From Lysobacter enzymogenes (GTDB lineage Bacteria; Pseudomonadota; Gammaproteobacteria; Xanthomonadales; Xanthomonadaceae), in assembly GCF_900106525.1 (NCBI RefSeq), contig NZ_FNOG01000003.1, forward strand, positions 345,811-409,810: a DNA stretch of 64,000 bases, written 5' to 3'. Every line of letters begins with the position of its first letter. Positions within the stretch are counted from its first letter, which is position 1. Positions 54,482 to 63,637 of this stretch are shown one piece after another. The position numbers and the translations under genes were made by a program. The notes beneath the pieces were generated by a model. That model made no database searches. It worked only from the letters and a program-made list of their open reading frames with translations, and had not been told where the DNA came from.

Positions 54482-54919
54482 ATGGATCCATTCAACGACG
54501 GCCGATCCGACGAGAACGGATCCAACCAAGATCGATTCAGCGGCGGCTGCCTGTGCGGCCGCGTGCGCGTGCTGGCGCGCGGCCGCCCGTACCGGGTCGG
54601 CATCTGCCATTGCCTGGATTGCCGCAAGCACCACGGCGCCTTGTTCCACGCCTCGGCGATCTTCCCCGCCAATGCGGTCGCGATCGAAGGCGAAACCCGC
54701 GCCTACGCCGGGCGTTGTTTCTGCCCGAACTGCGGCTCGTCGGTGTTCGGCCGCTCCGGCGACGAAGTGGAAGTGAACCTGGGATCGCTCGACGAGCCCA
54801 ACCGGCTGCGGCCGACCTACGAACTGTGGAGCGCGCGCCGCGAAGCCTGGCTGCCGCCGTTCGCGCTGGTCCACAGCTACCCGCACGACCGCGAAGGCCC
54901 CGGCCGCGCCGAAGACTGA
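54482..54919 (+). CDS. GFA family (glutathione-dependent formaldehyde-activating-like) protein
   Basis: A 145-residue protein with the GFA/DUF636 zinc fold. The Cys pairs are GGCLCGRVRV, VGICHCLDCRKHHG and CFCPNCGSSVFGRSG. The family coordinates Zn and was named for a formaldehyde-glutathione enzyme, but most members have no proven activity. A GGAGG ribosome site backs the ATG at 54482. It is a single unit between the sec terminator and the methyltransferase. Confidence 0.88.
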   Translation: MDPFNDGRSDENGSNQDRFSGGCLCGRVRVLARGRPYRVGICHCLDCRKHHGALFHASAIFPANAVAIEGETRAYAGRCFCPNCGSSVFGRSGDEVEVNLGSLDEPNRLRPTYELWSARREAWLPPFALVHSYPHDREGPGRAED

Positions 54920-54952
54920 AGCGCTGAATGCTACGGTGCCTACCTGTAGGAG

Positions 54953-54975
54953 CGGCGCAAGCCGCGACCGCGACA
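54953..54975. repeat. REP-like element, family A, single arm
   Basis: CTGTAGGAGCGGCGCAAGCC then GCG, a single arm in the 208-bp gap between the GFA gene and the methyltransferase. No opposite arm lies nearby. Confidence 0.75.
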
Positions 54976-55127
54976 ACGCGATAACGACGAAATTCGCGCC
55001 GCAGCAGCGTAGCCGCCACCCGCGCCGCCGTTGCAACGAGCGGACCCAACCTGCGACATCGCGGCGATTGACCGCCGCAGCGCAGCGCGAAAAACTGCGC
55101 AGACGGCCATCCCGCAAGGAGATCGAC

Positions 55128-56003
55128 TTGAACGAGCAAGCCCCCGCCGCGCCGCCGAACGCCGAACAGATCGAATACTGGAACGGCCCGGTCGGCCTGC
55201 GCTGGCTGGCCTACAACGACTGGCTCGACGAACGCACCGCCGCTTACGGCCGCGCTGCGTTCGCGGCGGCCGCGCCGCAGCCCGGCGAGGCCGTGCTCGA
55301 CATCGGCTGCGGCGCCGGCGCGACCTCGTTCGAGCTGGCGCGCGCGGTCGGCGCGGGCGGCTCGGTGACCGGCGTGGACATCTCCGCGCCCTTGCTCGGG
55401 CGCGCGCGCGAACGCGCTACCACGCACGGCCTGAACGTCGAGTTCCGCGAAGCCGACGCCAGCCGGCCGAGCTTCGCGCCGCACAGCTTCGACCTGCTGT
55501 TCTCGCGCTTCGGGGTGATGTTCTTCGACGACCCGGCCGCGGCCTTCGCCGAACTGCGCAAGACCCTCAAGCCCGGCGGCCGCCTCGCCTTCGCCTGCTG
55601 GCAGGAGCCGCAGCTCAACGACTGGTACGAACTGCCGCTGGCTGCCATCGCCGATCTAGTGGAGCGCACGCCGGTGGACACGCGCCAGCCGGGCCCGTTC
55701 GCCTTCAGCGATCCCGAGCACATCCGCGAAGTGCTGGCTCAGGCCGGTTTCGCCGATGTCGAACTCGCGCCGTTCGCGACGCCGTTTTACCTCGGTCGCG
55801 GCGCCACCCGCGAAGCGATGGCCGACGACGCGATGGATCAGGTGTTCCGGGTCGGGCCGATCGCGCGCTTGCTGGAATCGCAGAGCGAGCAGATCAACGC
55901 CAAGGCGCGCGAAGCGATCCGCGCGGCGTTGTCGAAGATCGCCGGCGACGACGGTTTGGAAGTCGGCGGGGCGATCTGGGTAGTCACGGCGCGAAAGGAG
56001 TGA
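55128..56003 (+). CDS. Class I SAM-dependent methyltransferase
   Basis: A 291-residue Rossmann-fold methyltransferase. Start block EQIEYWNGPVGLRWLAYNDW; motif I EAVLDIGCGAGATSFELARA; motif II GVDISAPLLGRARERATTHG; VEFREADASRPSF and FDLLFSRFGVMFFDDPAAAF as later strands; FRVGPIARLLESQSEQI as a C-terminal helix. The subgroup resembles UbiE/Coq5-like or small-molecule methyltransferases. The substrate is unknown. A TTG at 55128 follows an AAGGAG site, and no ATG is available. The next gene starts 7 bp later. Confidence 0.87.
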   Translation: MNEQAPAAPPNAEQIEYWNGPVGLRWLAYNDWLDERTAAYGRAAFAAAAPQPGEAVLDIGCGAGATSFELARAVGAGGSVTGVDISAPLLGRARERATTHGLNVEFREADASRPSFAPHSFDLLFSRFGVMFFDDPAAAFAELRKTLKPGGRLAFACWQEPQLNDWYELPLAAIADLVERTPVDTRQPGPFAFSDPEHIREVLAQAGFADVELAPFATPFYLGRGATREAMADDAMDQVFRVGPIARLLESQSEQINAKAREAIRAALSKIAGDDGLEVGGAIWVVTARKE

Positions 56004-56010
56004 GCGCGGC

Positions 56011-56514
56011 ATGGGCCCCATCGTGCTCGACGGAAAAATGGAACTGATCGACGAAGAAGACTCGCAGGTCTACCTGGCCTGGTTGCGGCTTCAAACCGTC
56101 GAGATCGTGATCGATGAAGTCGTCAACGGCTGGAGTTACTTGTCGGCCTGCCACGCGCTCGGCGAACTCGTGCGCAGGTCGCCGCAGCAGGCGCTGCCGA
56201 TCGTGCTCGGGCAACTGCGGCCGACCTCGATGATCCTCGACTGCGCCTTCAGATGCTACTACGCGCTCGACCGCACGGCCGCGCTCAAGTACGTCGAAGA
56301 TCATGCCGAGCACGCCGATGCTTGGCTGTTCGGCAGCATGCTGAGCGAAGTGTCGGGCGACGTGGGCCTGCTGCCCGAAGCGGCCGAGATCCTTCCGGTG
56401 GCGCGCCTGCTGCTGCGGTTGCTGCGCGAACGGGGACTGCAGGCTCCGGCCGACGGCGGCATCGCCGACCTCGATGTCGAACTGTTCCTGGAAGCGTTCG
56501 GCGATCTGGAATGA
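56011..56514 (+). CDS. Hypothetical protein, 167 residues
   Basis: A 167-residue acidic, mostly helical protein (MGPIVLDGKMELIDEEDSQV, LVRRSPQQALPIVLGQLRPT, GLLPEAAEILPVARLLLRLL). It has no signal peptide and no membrane segment. The ATG lies 7 bp after the methyltransferase stop, so the two are probably co-transcribed. No family was recognised. Confidence 0.7.
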   Translation: MGPIVLDGKMELIDEEDSQVYLAWLRLQTVEIVIDEVVNGWSYLSACHALGELVRRSPQQALPIVLGQLRPTSMILDCAFRCYYALDRTAALKYVEDHAEHADAWLFGSMLSEVSGDVGLLPEAAEILPVARLLLRLLRERGLQAPADGGIADLDVELFLEAFGDLE

Positions 56515-56603
56515 GCGCGTGAACAAAAAAAAGCGCGTGGGCGCTGGGCGGCGCCCGCATCGCATCGGCGTTGCGGACGCGCGCCGGAGTTACCCGCAAC
56601 GCA

Positions 56604-57452
56604 TCAAGGACAAGCCGTCGGCCGGCCGTTGCCGGTCGGATCCGCGCCGCATATCGCCAGCGGCTGGCCGCCCACGTTTAGCTTGACCAAGTCCAGGTAG
56701 TTGGTGGAGCGCTGCGGATCCACGGACGGCTGGCGGAACTGGTCGTAGACCGTGGTCATGAATTCGGCGAGCGCCGCCGGGTCGTAGCCGTCGGCGCGGA
56801 TCAGGCCCTGACACACCTGCGCATAGCTGCGGCCGCGCTGGCCGGGGTAGTCGCCGCGCCACTTGGCTTCGATGTTGTCCAGGATCTTCTCGTACAACGC
56901 ATCGTCGCTCTGCCGCACGTGAATGTTGTACTGCGCGCCGACCAGCGAGGCTTGGCCGTTGCCGGTCAGCGCGCAGGCGACCACGCCGCCGTTCAAGCGG
57001 GAAATGCCGTCGCAATACGCTCCGTTGAGTTTCTTGAGCAGGCTGTCGGGGCCTTTGCCGGCGCTGCACACGGCGAAGAACACGCTCTGCGGCGTGGCCG
57101 GATGGGCCCGGCGCAAGGCGGCCGCAAACTGATCGTGGCTCATGTGCGAGATCAGGTTCGGGCCGCCGTGCGCAGCGACGTACAACTGCGGATAGGCCGG
57201 CAGCCCCTGCTGCGCGGCGCCTTCGATCGGCGCCACGGTGCCGTTGTCGCGCATCAGGAACGCGGCTGCGACGCCGTGGTTGGCACGCGCCCATTGGTAG
57301 TCGAAGACGGCGGCGGGGTCTTCGCACAGGTCGGACATCACGATCATCGCCTGGGCATCGGCGGTGCGCGGGGCGAGCGCGCCCAGGGCGAGGCCGACGC
57401 CGGCGAGCAGGGACAGCAGGGGGAGCGGACGCGGGGGCGATGCGGCGGTCAT
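56604..57452 (-). CDS. Secreted caspase-like/clostripain-type hypothetical protein
   Basis: A 282-residue protein with a signal peptide (residues 1-34, LPLLSLLAGVGLALGALAP, cut near ADAQA). The mature part carries a His-Gly and a Cys in the order of a caspase-fold catalytic pair: QLYVAAHGGPNLIS with His95, and SVFFAVCSAGKGPDSLL with Cys129 after a strand of small hydrophobics. Other elements are QAMIVMSDLCEDPAAVFDYQ and a C-terminal ICGADPTGN. This is a hint, not proof, of peptidase activity; it may also be an inactive relative. The start at 57452 gives a clear signal peptide. It is convergent with the 56011 gene. Confidence 0.7.
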   Translation of the reverse strand: MTAASPPRPLPLLSLLAGVGLALGALAPRTADAQAMIVMSDLCEDPAAVFDYQWARANHGVAAAFLMRDNGTVAPIEGAAQQGLPAYPQLYVAAHGGPNLISHMSHDQFAAALRRAHPATPQSVFFAVCSAGKGPDSLLKKLNGAYCDGISRLNGGVVACALTGNGQASLVGAQYNIHVRQSDDALYEKILDNIEAKWRGDYPGQRGRSYAQVCQGLIRADGYDPAALAEFMTTVYDQFRQPSVDPQRSTNYLDLVKLNVGGQPLAICGADPTGNGRPTACP

Positions 57453-57717
57453 GGCGGAGGCCTCGGTGGAAGGGGAGGGCGCGGCGCCGATTCGCAGCGG
57501 CGCCGCGCTCATCCCGTTCAACGCGGCCGCGGCGCGGCGGTGAAGCGGCCGGCATCCGCAGGACGGCGCGGCGGCGGATCCGCGCGGGCCGCTGCGTTTC
57601 GAAGCCATCCGGCCGATGCATCGCGATCGCGCCGACGCGTTCGCGCATGCGCAACTGCGCCACGAATGCGCGTTCCCGGGTTCCTACCCGTGCCTACCGT
57701 AACGATCCGCCACAACG

Positions 57718-57745
57718 AAAAACGCCGCGACAAGCGCGGCGTTTT
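57718..57745 (-). terminator. Rho-independent terminator of suhB
   Basis: A stem of AAAAACGCCGCG and CGCGGCGTTTT around loop ACAAG, 46 bp past the suhB stop. The remaining gap 57453-57717, between the caspase-like gene start and this hairpin, shows no gene. Confidence 0.9.
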
Positions 57746-57790
57746 CGCAGGCGAGGGCGACGCTCGGATGAGCGCGCCCGGCGCGCCGGT

Positions 57791-58609
57791 TCAGTCGAAC
57801 GCGGCCGCGTAGCCGGTGTTGACGATGCGCTGCTGCAGCGCTTCGGCCACACGCAGGTTGCCGGCGACGATCTGCCGCGGCGGCAGGCCGCGGTTGTCCA
57901 TCGGGCCGGTGGCGCGGCCCTTGAAGTCGGTGACCTTGCCGCCGGCTTCGCGCACCATCAGCACGCCGGCCGCTACGTCCCACGGCTTCAGGCCGGCTTC
58001 GAAGTAGGCGTCGGCGCGGCCGCAGGCGACGTAGGCCAGGTCGAGCGCGGCCGAGCCGGTGCGGCGCACGTCTTCGGCGTCGAGCAGCAGGTTGTCCAGG
58101 CACTTGAGGTGGGCGCTGGCGCGGGCGCGTTCGCGCGGCGGGAAGCCGGTGATCAGCATCGCGCCGTGCAGGTCCTTGCGGTCGGCGATGCGCACGCGCT
58201 TTTCGTTGAGCTGCATGCCGCTGCCGCGGCTGGCGGTGAACAGGTCGTTGCGCAGCGGATCGAAGATCACGCCGTGGGTCGGCTCGCCGTTTTCGCACAG
58301 CGCGATCGACACGCAGAAATGCGGGATGCCGTGCAGGTAGTTGCTGGTGCCGTCGAGCGGGTCGATCACCCAGGTGTTGCGCGACTGGCCGAGCGGGCCG
58401 TGCTCTTCGCCGAGGATGGCGTAGTCGGGCGTGGCGCGGCGGAATTCCTTGATGATCTCGGCTTCGGCCAGGCGATCGACTTCGCTGGCGTAGTCCATGC
58501 GGTCCTTCTCCACCACGTTGAGCGCGTCCAGGCGGTGCATGTGGCGCAACAGGATGTTGCCGGCGGCGCGGGCGGCCTTGACCATGAGGGTGACGGCGGG
58601 TTTCTGCAT
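57791..58609 (-). CDS. suhB: Inositol-1-monophosphatase SuhB family
   Basis: Dephosphorylates inositol-1-phosphate; in many bacteria SuhB also helps rRNA antitermination. The 272 residues show [29 protein letters not shown] (metal Glu), [20 protein letters not shown] (metal Asp, Pro-Leu-Asp-Gly-Thr) and [20 protein letters not shown] (the C-terminal W-D-x-A-A-G). Length and motifs are normal. It is divergent from trmJ. Confidence 0.93.
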   Translation of the reverse strand: MQKPAVTLMVKAARAAGNILLRHMHRLDALNVVEKDRMDYASEVDRLAEAEIIKEFRRATPDYAILGEEHGPLGQSRNTWVIDPLDGTSNYLHGIPHFCVSIALCENGEPTHGVIFDPLRNDLFTASRGSGMQLNEKRVRIADRKDLHGAMLITGFPPRERARASAHLKCLDNLLLDAEDVRRTGSAALDLAYVACGRADAYFEAGLKPWDVAAGVLMVREAGGKVTDFKGRATGPMDNRGLPPRQIVAGNLRVAEALQQRIVNTGYAAAFD

Positions 58610-58706
58610 GGCTTACGGCCTCGGACGGAATGAGGTGGGGACGGCTGACGGGGGGAAAGAACGAAACCGGCGCCTGTGGCCGGGGCGGGGAGTTTACCAT
58701 TTGCGC

Positions 58707-59555
58707 ATGAACCACGATCCCCGCGAATCCGACGAGGGCGCCCAGGCGCCCGAAAACGCCAACTCACTTGAGGCAGCGCCCGCTGCCGACCCCGCACCGG
58801 CCGACCCGGCCGCGGCGCGCATCCGCATCGTCCTGGTCGGCACCCAGCACCCCGGCAACATCGGCTCGGCCGCCCGGGCGATGAAGACCATGGGCCTGTC
58901 GCGGCTGGTCCTGGCTGCGCCGGAAAAGGCCCCGGACCGCGACAGCTACGCCCTGGCCGCCGGCGCCGACGACGTGCTCGCCGCCGCCGCCATCGTGCCC
59001 GACCTGGCCGCGGCGGTGGCCGACTGCCACTTCGTCCTGGGCTGCACCGCGCGCAGCCGGCGCATCGCCCTGGAGCAGTTCGACCCGCGTCAGGCCGCCG
59101 CGCTGTGCGACGCGCGCGCCCGCGGCGGCGCCGAGGTGGCGCTGGTGTTCGGGCGCGAGCGCACTGGGCTGGAGAACGAGGAATTGCAGCTGTGCCACGC
59201 CGCCGTGCACATCCCGGCCAATCCGGCGTACAGCTCGCTGAACCTGGCCTCGGCGGTGCAGGTGCTCAGCTACGAGCTGCGCATGGCCGCGCTGGCCGCC
59301 GGCGGCGTCGATGCCGACCCGGGCGAGCGCCGCGAGCCGCCGGCCAGCCACGCCCAGATGGAGGGCTTTTTCGGCCAGCTCGGCCAGGCCCTGGACGCGA
59401 TCGACTTCCACAAGGGCCGGGTGCCCGAGGCGGCGATGCACAAGCTGCGCCGGCTGTTCCTGCGCGCCGAACTGGACGAGCGCGAAGTGCGCCTGCTGCG
59501 CGGCGTGCTGGCCGACGTGGAGCGCACCGCGATGCTGGCCGGCCAGCGGCGTTGA
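58707..59555 (+). CDS. trmJ: tRNA (cytidine/uridine-2'-O-)-methyltransferase TrmJ
   Basis: Methylates the ribose at position 32 of tRNA. The 282-residue SPOUT protein shows IRIVLVGTQHPGNIGSAARA (motif 1), ALVFGRERTGLENEELQLCH (motif 2) and YSSLNLASAVQVLSYELRMA (motif 3), then a helical C-terminal domain (FHKGRVPEAAMHKLRRLFLR). The N-terminal 38 residues are an acidic Ala/Pro extension. It is divergent from suhB, a common arrangement. Confidence 0.95.
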   Translation: MNHDPRESDEGAQAPENANSLEAAPAADPAPADPAAARIRIVLVGTQHPGNIGSAARAMKTMGLSRLVLAAPEKAPDRDSYALAAGADDVLAAAAIVPDLAAAVADCHFVLGCTARSRRIALEQFDPRQAAALCDARARGGAEVALVFGRERTGLENEELQLCHAAVHIPANPAYSSLNLASAVQVLSYELRMAALAAGGVDADPGERREPPASHAQMEGFFGQLGQALDAIDFHKGRVPEAAMHKLRRLFLRAELDEREVRLLRGVLADVERTAMLAGQRR

Positions 59556-59698
59556 GCGCGCGCGCCGCGGCCGGCGCCGACGCCGGCCGGACGTGCCGGC
59601 GCGCACACGCGCTGCGCATACGCCGAGGTATCGGCGCGCGGGCGGTTTCGATTACGCTGCCGCTGCGATGGGCCGATCCGTTCGGCGGGGGTAGGCGA

Positions 59699-60685
59699 TT
59701 GATCGCTAGGGCGCGGCGCTTGAGGTGGTGGTTCGGCCTGGCCCTGGCCGGGGCCGGGCTGGCCCTGGCCGGCGCCTGGGGCGCGGCCGCCGCTGCGCCG
59801 GCGCCGCACGAGCGGCCCGGCCACAGCCACGGCGAGGACCCCGACGTCCACGTGCTGGTGCTGGGCCGGATCAGCGACGATCCCAAGGCCCATTACGAAC
59901 AGCTCAAGCCGCTGCTGGACTACGTGGTGCCGCGCATGGCCGGGGTCGGCATCCGCGAGGGCCGCATCCTGATGGCCAAGGACGTGCAGCAGATGGGCAG
60001 TTATCTGCGCCGCGGCCGGGTCGACTGGGTCAGCGAGACCGCCGGCACCGCGATGCTGCTGAATCAGCGCGCCGGCGCGAAGCCGCTGTTGCTGACCGAG
60101 CGCGACGGCGTCAGCCATTACCACAGCGTGTTCTTCGCCCGCCGCGACAGCGGCCTGCGCTCGCTCGACGATCTGAGCGGCCACAACGTCGCCTTCCAGC
60201 GGCCGTCTTCGACCAGCGCCTATTTCGTTCCCGCCGCGACCCTGCTCGAACGCGGCCTGCGCCTGGAAATCCTGCTGTCGCCGACCGACCGCATCAACCG
60301 CGGCGCGGTCGGTTATCTGTTCGCGCGCTCGGAGCTCAACATCGCCACCTGGGTGCACAAGCGCCTGGTCGACGCCGGCGTCACCAGCAACCTGGACTGG
60401 GACAACCCGCGCCGGGTGCCCGAAGCGTTCCGCCGCGACTTCGTCCAGATCGGCCGCAGCGCCGACTACCCGCGCGCGCTGGAACTGGTGCGCCACGACA
60501 TGGACCCGAAGGTCGCCGCGCGCCTGCGCGAGGTGTTGCTGGACGCGGCCGAAGACCCCGACGCCGGCGAGGCGCTGCTGCGCTTCTTCAAGACCACCCG
60601 CTTCATGCCGGTGGATCCGGCCTCGCAGCGCGCGCTGGACCACATCGGCCAGGGCGTGGCGCGGGTGCGCGCGCAGGTCGAATGA
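59699..60685 (+). CDS. PhnD-like periplasmic substrate-binding protein
   Basis: A 328-residue exported binding protein of the phosphate/phosphite/phosphonate (PhnD) type. Signal peptide WFGLALAGAGLALAGAW is cut after AAAAAP, then a His-rich HERPGHSHGEDPDVHV. The fold shows VLVLGRISDDPKAHYEQLKP, LRRGRVDWVSETAGTAMLLN, SLDDLSGHNVAFQRPSSTSA and LLSPTDRINRGAVGYLFA. No permease or ATPase is adjacent; instead a GGDEF-EAL gene follows after 10 bp, which suggests a sensory role. The start is a TTG at 59699 with a GGGGGTAGG site before it. Confidence 0.85.
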   Translation: MIARARRLRWWFGLALAGAGLALAGAWGAAAAAPAPHERPGHSHGEDPDVHVLVLGRISDDPKAHYEQLKPLLDYVVPRMAGVGIREGRILMAKDVQQMGSYLRRGRVDWVSETAGTAMLLNQRAGAKPLLLTERDGVSHYHSVFFARRDSGLRSLDDLSGHNVAFQRPSSTSAYFVPAATLLERGLRLEILLSPTDRINRGAVGYLFARSELNIATWVHKRLVDAGVTSNLDWDNPRRVPEAFRRDFVQIGRSADYPRALELVRHDMDPKVAARLREVLLDAAEDPDAGEALLRFFKTTRFMPVDPASQRALDHIGQGVARVRAQVE

Positions 60686-60695
60686 AGGAGGCCCG

Positions 60696-62837
60696 ATGAA
60701 GTCGCCGCGCGGCCTGCAGGCCAAGTTCCTGTCGATCATGGGCGTGGCCTTCGCCGTGGTCGCGGTGCTGATCTTGTTGCTGCTGCAGCGCCAGGAGCGG
60801 ATCCAGAGCGCGGTGGTCGAGGTCAGCCGCGAGGCCATGCGCGACAGCTTCGTCGCCAGCCTGCGCCGCCACGGCGAGGGCGAGGTGGCCCAGCTCGCCG
60901 GTTCGCTGACCAACCCGCTGTACTACTTCGACCTCGACGCGATCGGCGAGCTCAGCCGCGCGGCGATGACCAACCCGGGCGTGCGCTACGTCGTGGTCTA
61001 CGACGTCGAGGGCAATATCGTCCACGACGGCAGCGAAGAGATCCCCAGCTACGGCAAGCGCATGGACGACCCGCTGGCCGCGCGCATCGTCGCCGCGCCG
61101 GCGTTGCTGGGGCAGTGGAGCGAAAACACCTTCGACGTGTCCGCGCCGATCAAGATCGGCCAGCAGCGCCTGGGCGGGGTGCGCGTGGGCTACGACCTCA
61201 AGGCCATGCGCGCCTACCAGGACAGCGCGCTGGAGGAACTGCGCCGGCGCCTGGACGCGCTCGGCCGGCTGCAACTGCTGTGGGTGGGGCTGTTGAGCTT
61301 GGGCCTGCTGGCGCTCGGCGCGGCGATGCTGTGGCTGATCCAGCGCTGGCTGGTCAAGCCGATCCGCGAGCTGGCCGAGGCCGCGCACACCATCGAGGAC
61401 GGCCGTTTCGGCCAGTTCGACGATTCCGACGCGGCCCGCCACAACGACGAGGTCGGCGACCTGATGCGCGCCTTCAGTCGCATGAGCCAGTCGCTGGCGC
61501 GCCACGACCGCGACATCCGCCGCATGGCCTACACCGATTCGCTGACCGGGCTGGCCAACCGGCTGGCGTTTCGCGAGTCGCTGGACGAGCGCTTGCAGCA
61601 GTTCGACGGCGGCCGCGGCCAGCTGGCGCTGCTGTTCGCCGACATCGACGATTTCAAGCGGGTCAACGACACCCTCGGCCACGACGCCGGCGACGAGGTG
61701 CTGCTGCAGTGCGCGCAGCGCATCGCCCGCACGGTCGAGCGGGTCGGCGGCGAACGCGCGCTGCTGGCGCGCTTCGGCGGCGACGAGTTCGTGATCCTGG
61801 TGGAAGGCAAGCCGCAGCGTCCGGGCGAGGCGCGCCAGCTCGCCACCCATCTGGCCGACGTGCTGGTGGCCGAACTCGGCCAGCCGATCGCGGTACACGA
61901 GCGGCAGGTGTTCCTCGGCACCTCGATCGGCGTGACCTTGTATCCGGAAGACGCGTCCGGGGCGACCTCGCTGATGAAGAACGGCGACATCGCCATGTAC
62001 CAGGCCAAGGTCGCCGGCAAGAACTGCTATCGCTTCTACAGCCGCGCGATGGACCAGGCGGTGGAGCGGCGCGTGCACCTGGAACACGCGCTGCGCGGCG
62101 CCTGGGACCGCGGCGAGCTGAGCCTGGTGTACCAGCCGGTGTTCCGCCTCGGCGACGGCGCGATGGTCGGCGCCGAGGCGCTGCTGCGCTGGAAGCATCC
62201 CGAGCAGGGATTGATCGCGCCGTCGGTGTTCATCGACGTGGCCGAGCAGAGCGGGCAGATCGAAACGCTAGGCCCGCAGGTGCTGCGCGCGGCCTGCGAG
62301 GACGCGGTGGCGTGGCAGCGCGCGCGGCCCGGCGCCGATCCGCTGTTCGTCTCGGTCAACGTCTCGCCGCGGCAACTGCGCAACGGCGACCTGCCCAACG
62401 TGGTCGCCGCCTGCTTGCGCGAAACCGAGCTGCCGCCGTGGCTGCTGCACCTGGAGCTGACCGAGACCGCGGTGATCGGCGACGAAGTCCACGCCAGCGC
62501 GCTGCTGTCGCGGCTGCGCGCGAGCGGGGTCAAGGTGTGGCTGGACGATTTCGGCACCGGCTTCTCCGGCCTGAGCCATCTGCGCCGGGTGCCGGTGGAC
62601 GGGGTCAAGATCGACCGCAGCTTCGTCGCCGACGTGCTGCGCGATCCCGACGACCTGGCCCTGACCACGGCGATCATCGCCATGGCCCATTCGCTGGGCG
62701 TGACCGTGGTGGCCGAAGGCGTGGAGAAGGAAGGCCAGTACGCGGTGCTGCGCGAGCGCGGTTGCGATCTGGCGCAAGGGTATTGGCTCGGCCATCCGGT
62801 GCCGGCGGCGGAGTTTTTGGCGCAGTTGCCGGCGTAG
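60696..62837 (+). CDS. Membrane GGDEF-EAL protein (cyclic di-GMP turnover)
   Basis: A 713-residue sensor-type cyclic-di-GMP enzyme. TM1 residues 12-30 (FLSIMGVAFAVVAVLILLLL), then a periplasmic sensor of about 155 residues, TM2 near 190-210 (LWVGLLSLGLLALGAAMLWL) and a HAMP segment. The GGDEF domain has RFGGDEFVIL intact at the active site and FADIDDFKRVNDTLGHDAGD. The EAL domain has GAEALLRWKHPEQGLIAPS, LELTETAVIG, WLDDFGTGFSGLSHLRRVPV and KIDRSFV. Both catalytic signatures look complete. It is coupled to the PhnD-like gene, which could feed its periplasmic sensor. Confidence 0.95.
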   Translation: MKSPRGLQAKFLSIMGVAFAVVAVLILLLLQRQERIQSAVVEVSREAMRDSFVASLRRHGEGEVAQLAGSLTNPLYYFDLDAIGELSRAAMTNPGVRYVVVYDVEGNIVHDGSEEIPSYGKRMDDPLAARIVAAPALLGQWSENTFDVSAPIKIGQQRLGGVRVGYDLKAMRAYQDSALEELRRRLDALGRLQLLWVGLLSLGLLALGAAMLWLIQRWLVKPIRELAEAAHTIEDGRFGQFDDSDAARHNDEVGDLMRAFSRMSQSLARHDRDIRRMAYTDSLTGLANRLAFRESLDERLQQFDGGRGQLALLFADIDDFKRVNDTLGHDAGDEVLLQCAQRIARTVERVGGERALLARFGGDEFVILVEGKPQRPGEARQLATHLADVLVAELGQPIAVHERQVFLGTSIGVTLYPEDASGATSLMKNGDIAMYQAKVAGKNCYRFYSRAMDQAVERRVHLEHALRGAWDRGELSLVYQPVFRLGDGAMVGAEALLRWKHPEQGLIAPSVFIDVAEQSGQIETLGPQVLRAACEDAVAWQRARPGADPLFVSVNVSPRQLRNGDLPNVVAACLRETELPPWLLHLELTETAVIGDEVHASALLSRLRASGVKVWLDDFGTGFSGLSHLRRVPVDGVKIDRSFVADVLRDPDDLALTTAIIAMAHSLGVTVVAEGVEKEGQYAVLRERGCDLAQGYWLGHPVPAAEFLAQLPA

Positions 62838-62861
62838 GCGGAATTCGCCGTCGGTGCGGAT

Positions 62862-62931
62862 TCGCGGTCGCGGCTCGCGCCGCTCCTGCATGGGCTACCT
62901 GTAGGAGCGGCGCGAGCCGCGACCGCGACAC
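62862..62931. repeat. REP-like inverted pair, family A
   Basis: The left arm TCGCGGTCGCGGCTCGCGCC then GCTCCTGCA and the right arm CTGTAGGAGCGGCGCGAGCC then GCGACCGCGA lie about 10 bp apart and are reverse complements. They lie between the convergent GGDEF-EAL and exoD genes. Confidence 0.85.
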
Positions 62932-62950
62932 CTCGACTACGGCGCCAGCC

Positions 62951-63637
62951 TCAGCCCAACTTCGACTGAGCCAACGCGATCCACTCCGCTACCGCCTGCA
63001 CCAGGCTGCCGGACAGGATCCCGAACACCACCACCGCCGCCGCGCCCGCGGCCCAGGCGATCAGCATCAGCTTGCCGTCGCGTTCGAGCAGGGCGAAGGC
63101 GAACAACAGCAGCAGCGCGCCGAACAGGAAATTGGTGAACGGAATCGGCAGCGACAGCAGCACGCCGACCAGCACCACCAGCAGGCCGGTCAGCGCGCTG
63201 GCGGCGCGGCGGTCGAGCAGCGCGGTCAGGCGGGGGCTGACGAAGCGTTCCAGCCGAGTCAGCCACGGCGCCAGCAGGTTGCGGAACTTGGCCAGCGCGC
63301 TGCGGTGCGGGCCGCGCCGGGCGATGAAGCCCGGCAGCCACGGCCGGCGCAGGCCGATCAGCAGCTGCAGGCCGACCAGGATCACCAGCGGCCCGCTGAT
63401 CGCACCGCCCACGCCCGGGATCGGGATGAAGGCGGGCAGGGTGGAGACGAACAGCAGCATGCCGAAGGAGCGGTTGCCCAGGCCGTTGAACACGTCGCCG
63501 AAGCGCACCGTCTGCTCCGGGTCGCCGGCGACGATGGCGTCGAGCAGGGCGCGGGTGCCGGCCTCGTGCGCGCCGCCGCCGCTGCCGTCGCTGCCGTCGC
63601 GCGGCGTGCGGCCGGGGTCAGCCGCTGGTGGCGTCAT
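62951..63637 (-). CDS. exoD: ExoD-like exopolysaccharide synthesis protein
   Basis: A 228-residue membrane protein of the ExoD family (PF06055). It opens with soluble residues 1-60 (EAGTRALLDAIVAGDPEQTV, RFGDVFNGLGNRSFGMLLF), then four or so helices: FVSTLPAFIPIPGVGGAISG, LVILVGLQLLIGL, LLVVLVGVLLSLPIPFTNFL and LIAWAAGAAAVVVFGILSG. ExoD of rhizobia affects exopolysaccharide and stress tolerance; the mechanism is unknown. The start at 63637 overlaps the CorC-like gene end by 20 bp, so they are coupled. Confidence 0.85.
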   Translation of the reverse strand: MTPPAADPGRTPRDGSDGSGGGAHEAGTRALLDAIVAGDPEQTVRFGDVFNGLGNRSFGMLLFVSTLPAFIPIPGVGGAISGPLVILVGLQLLIGLRRPWLPGFIARRGPHRSALAKFRNLLAPWLTRLERFVSPRLTALLDRRAASALTGLLVVLVGVLLSLPIPFTNFLFGALLLLFAFALLERDGKLMLIAWAAGAAAVVVFGILSGSLVQAVAEWIALAQSKLG

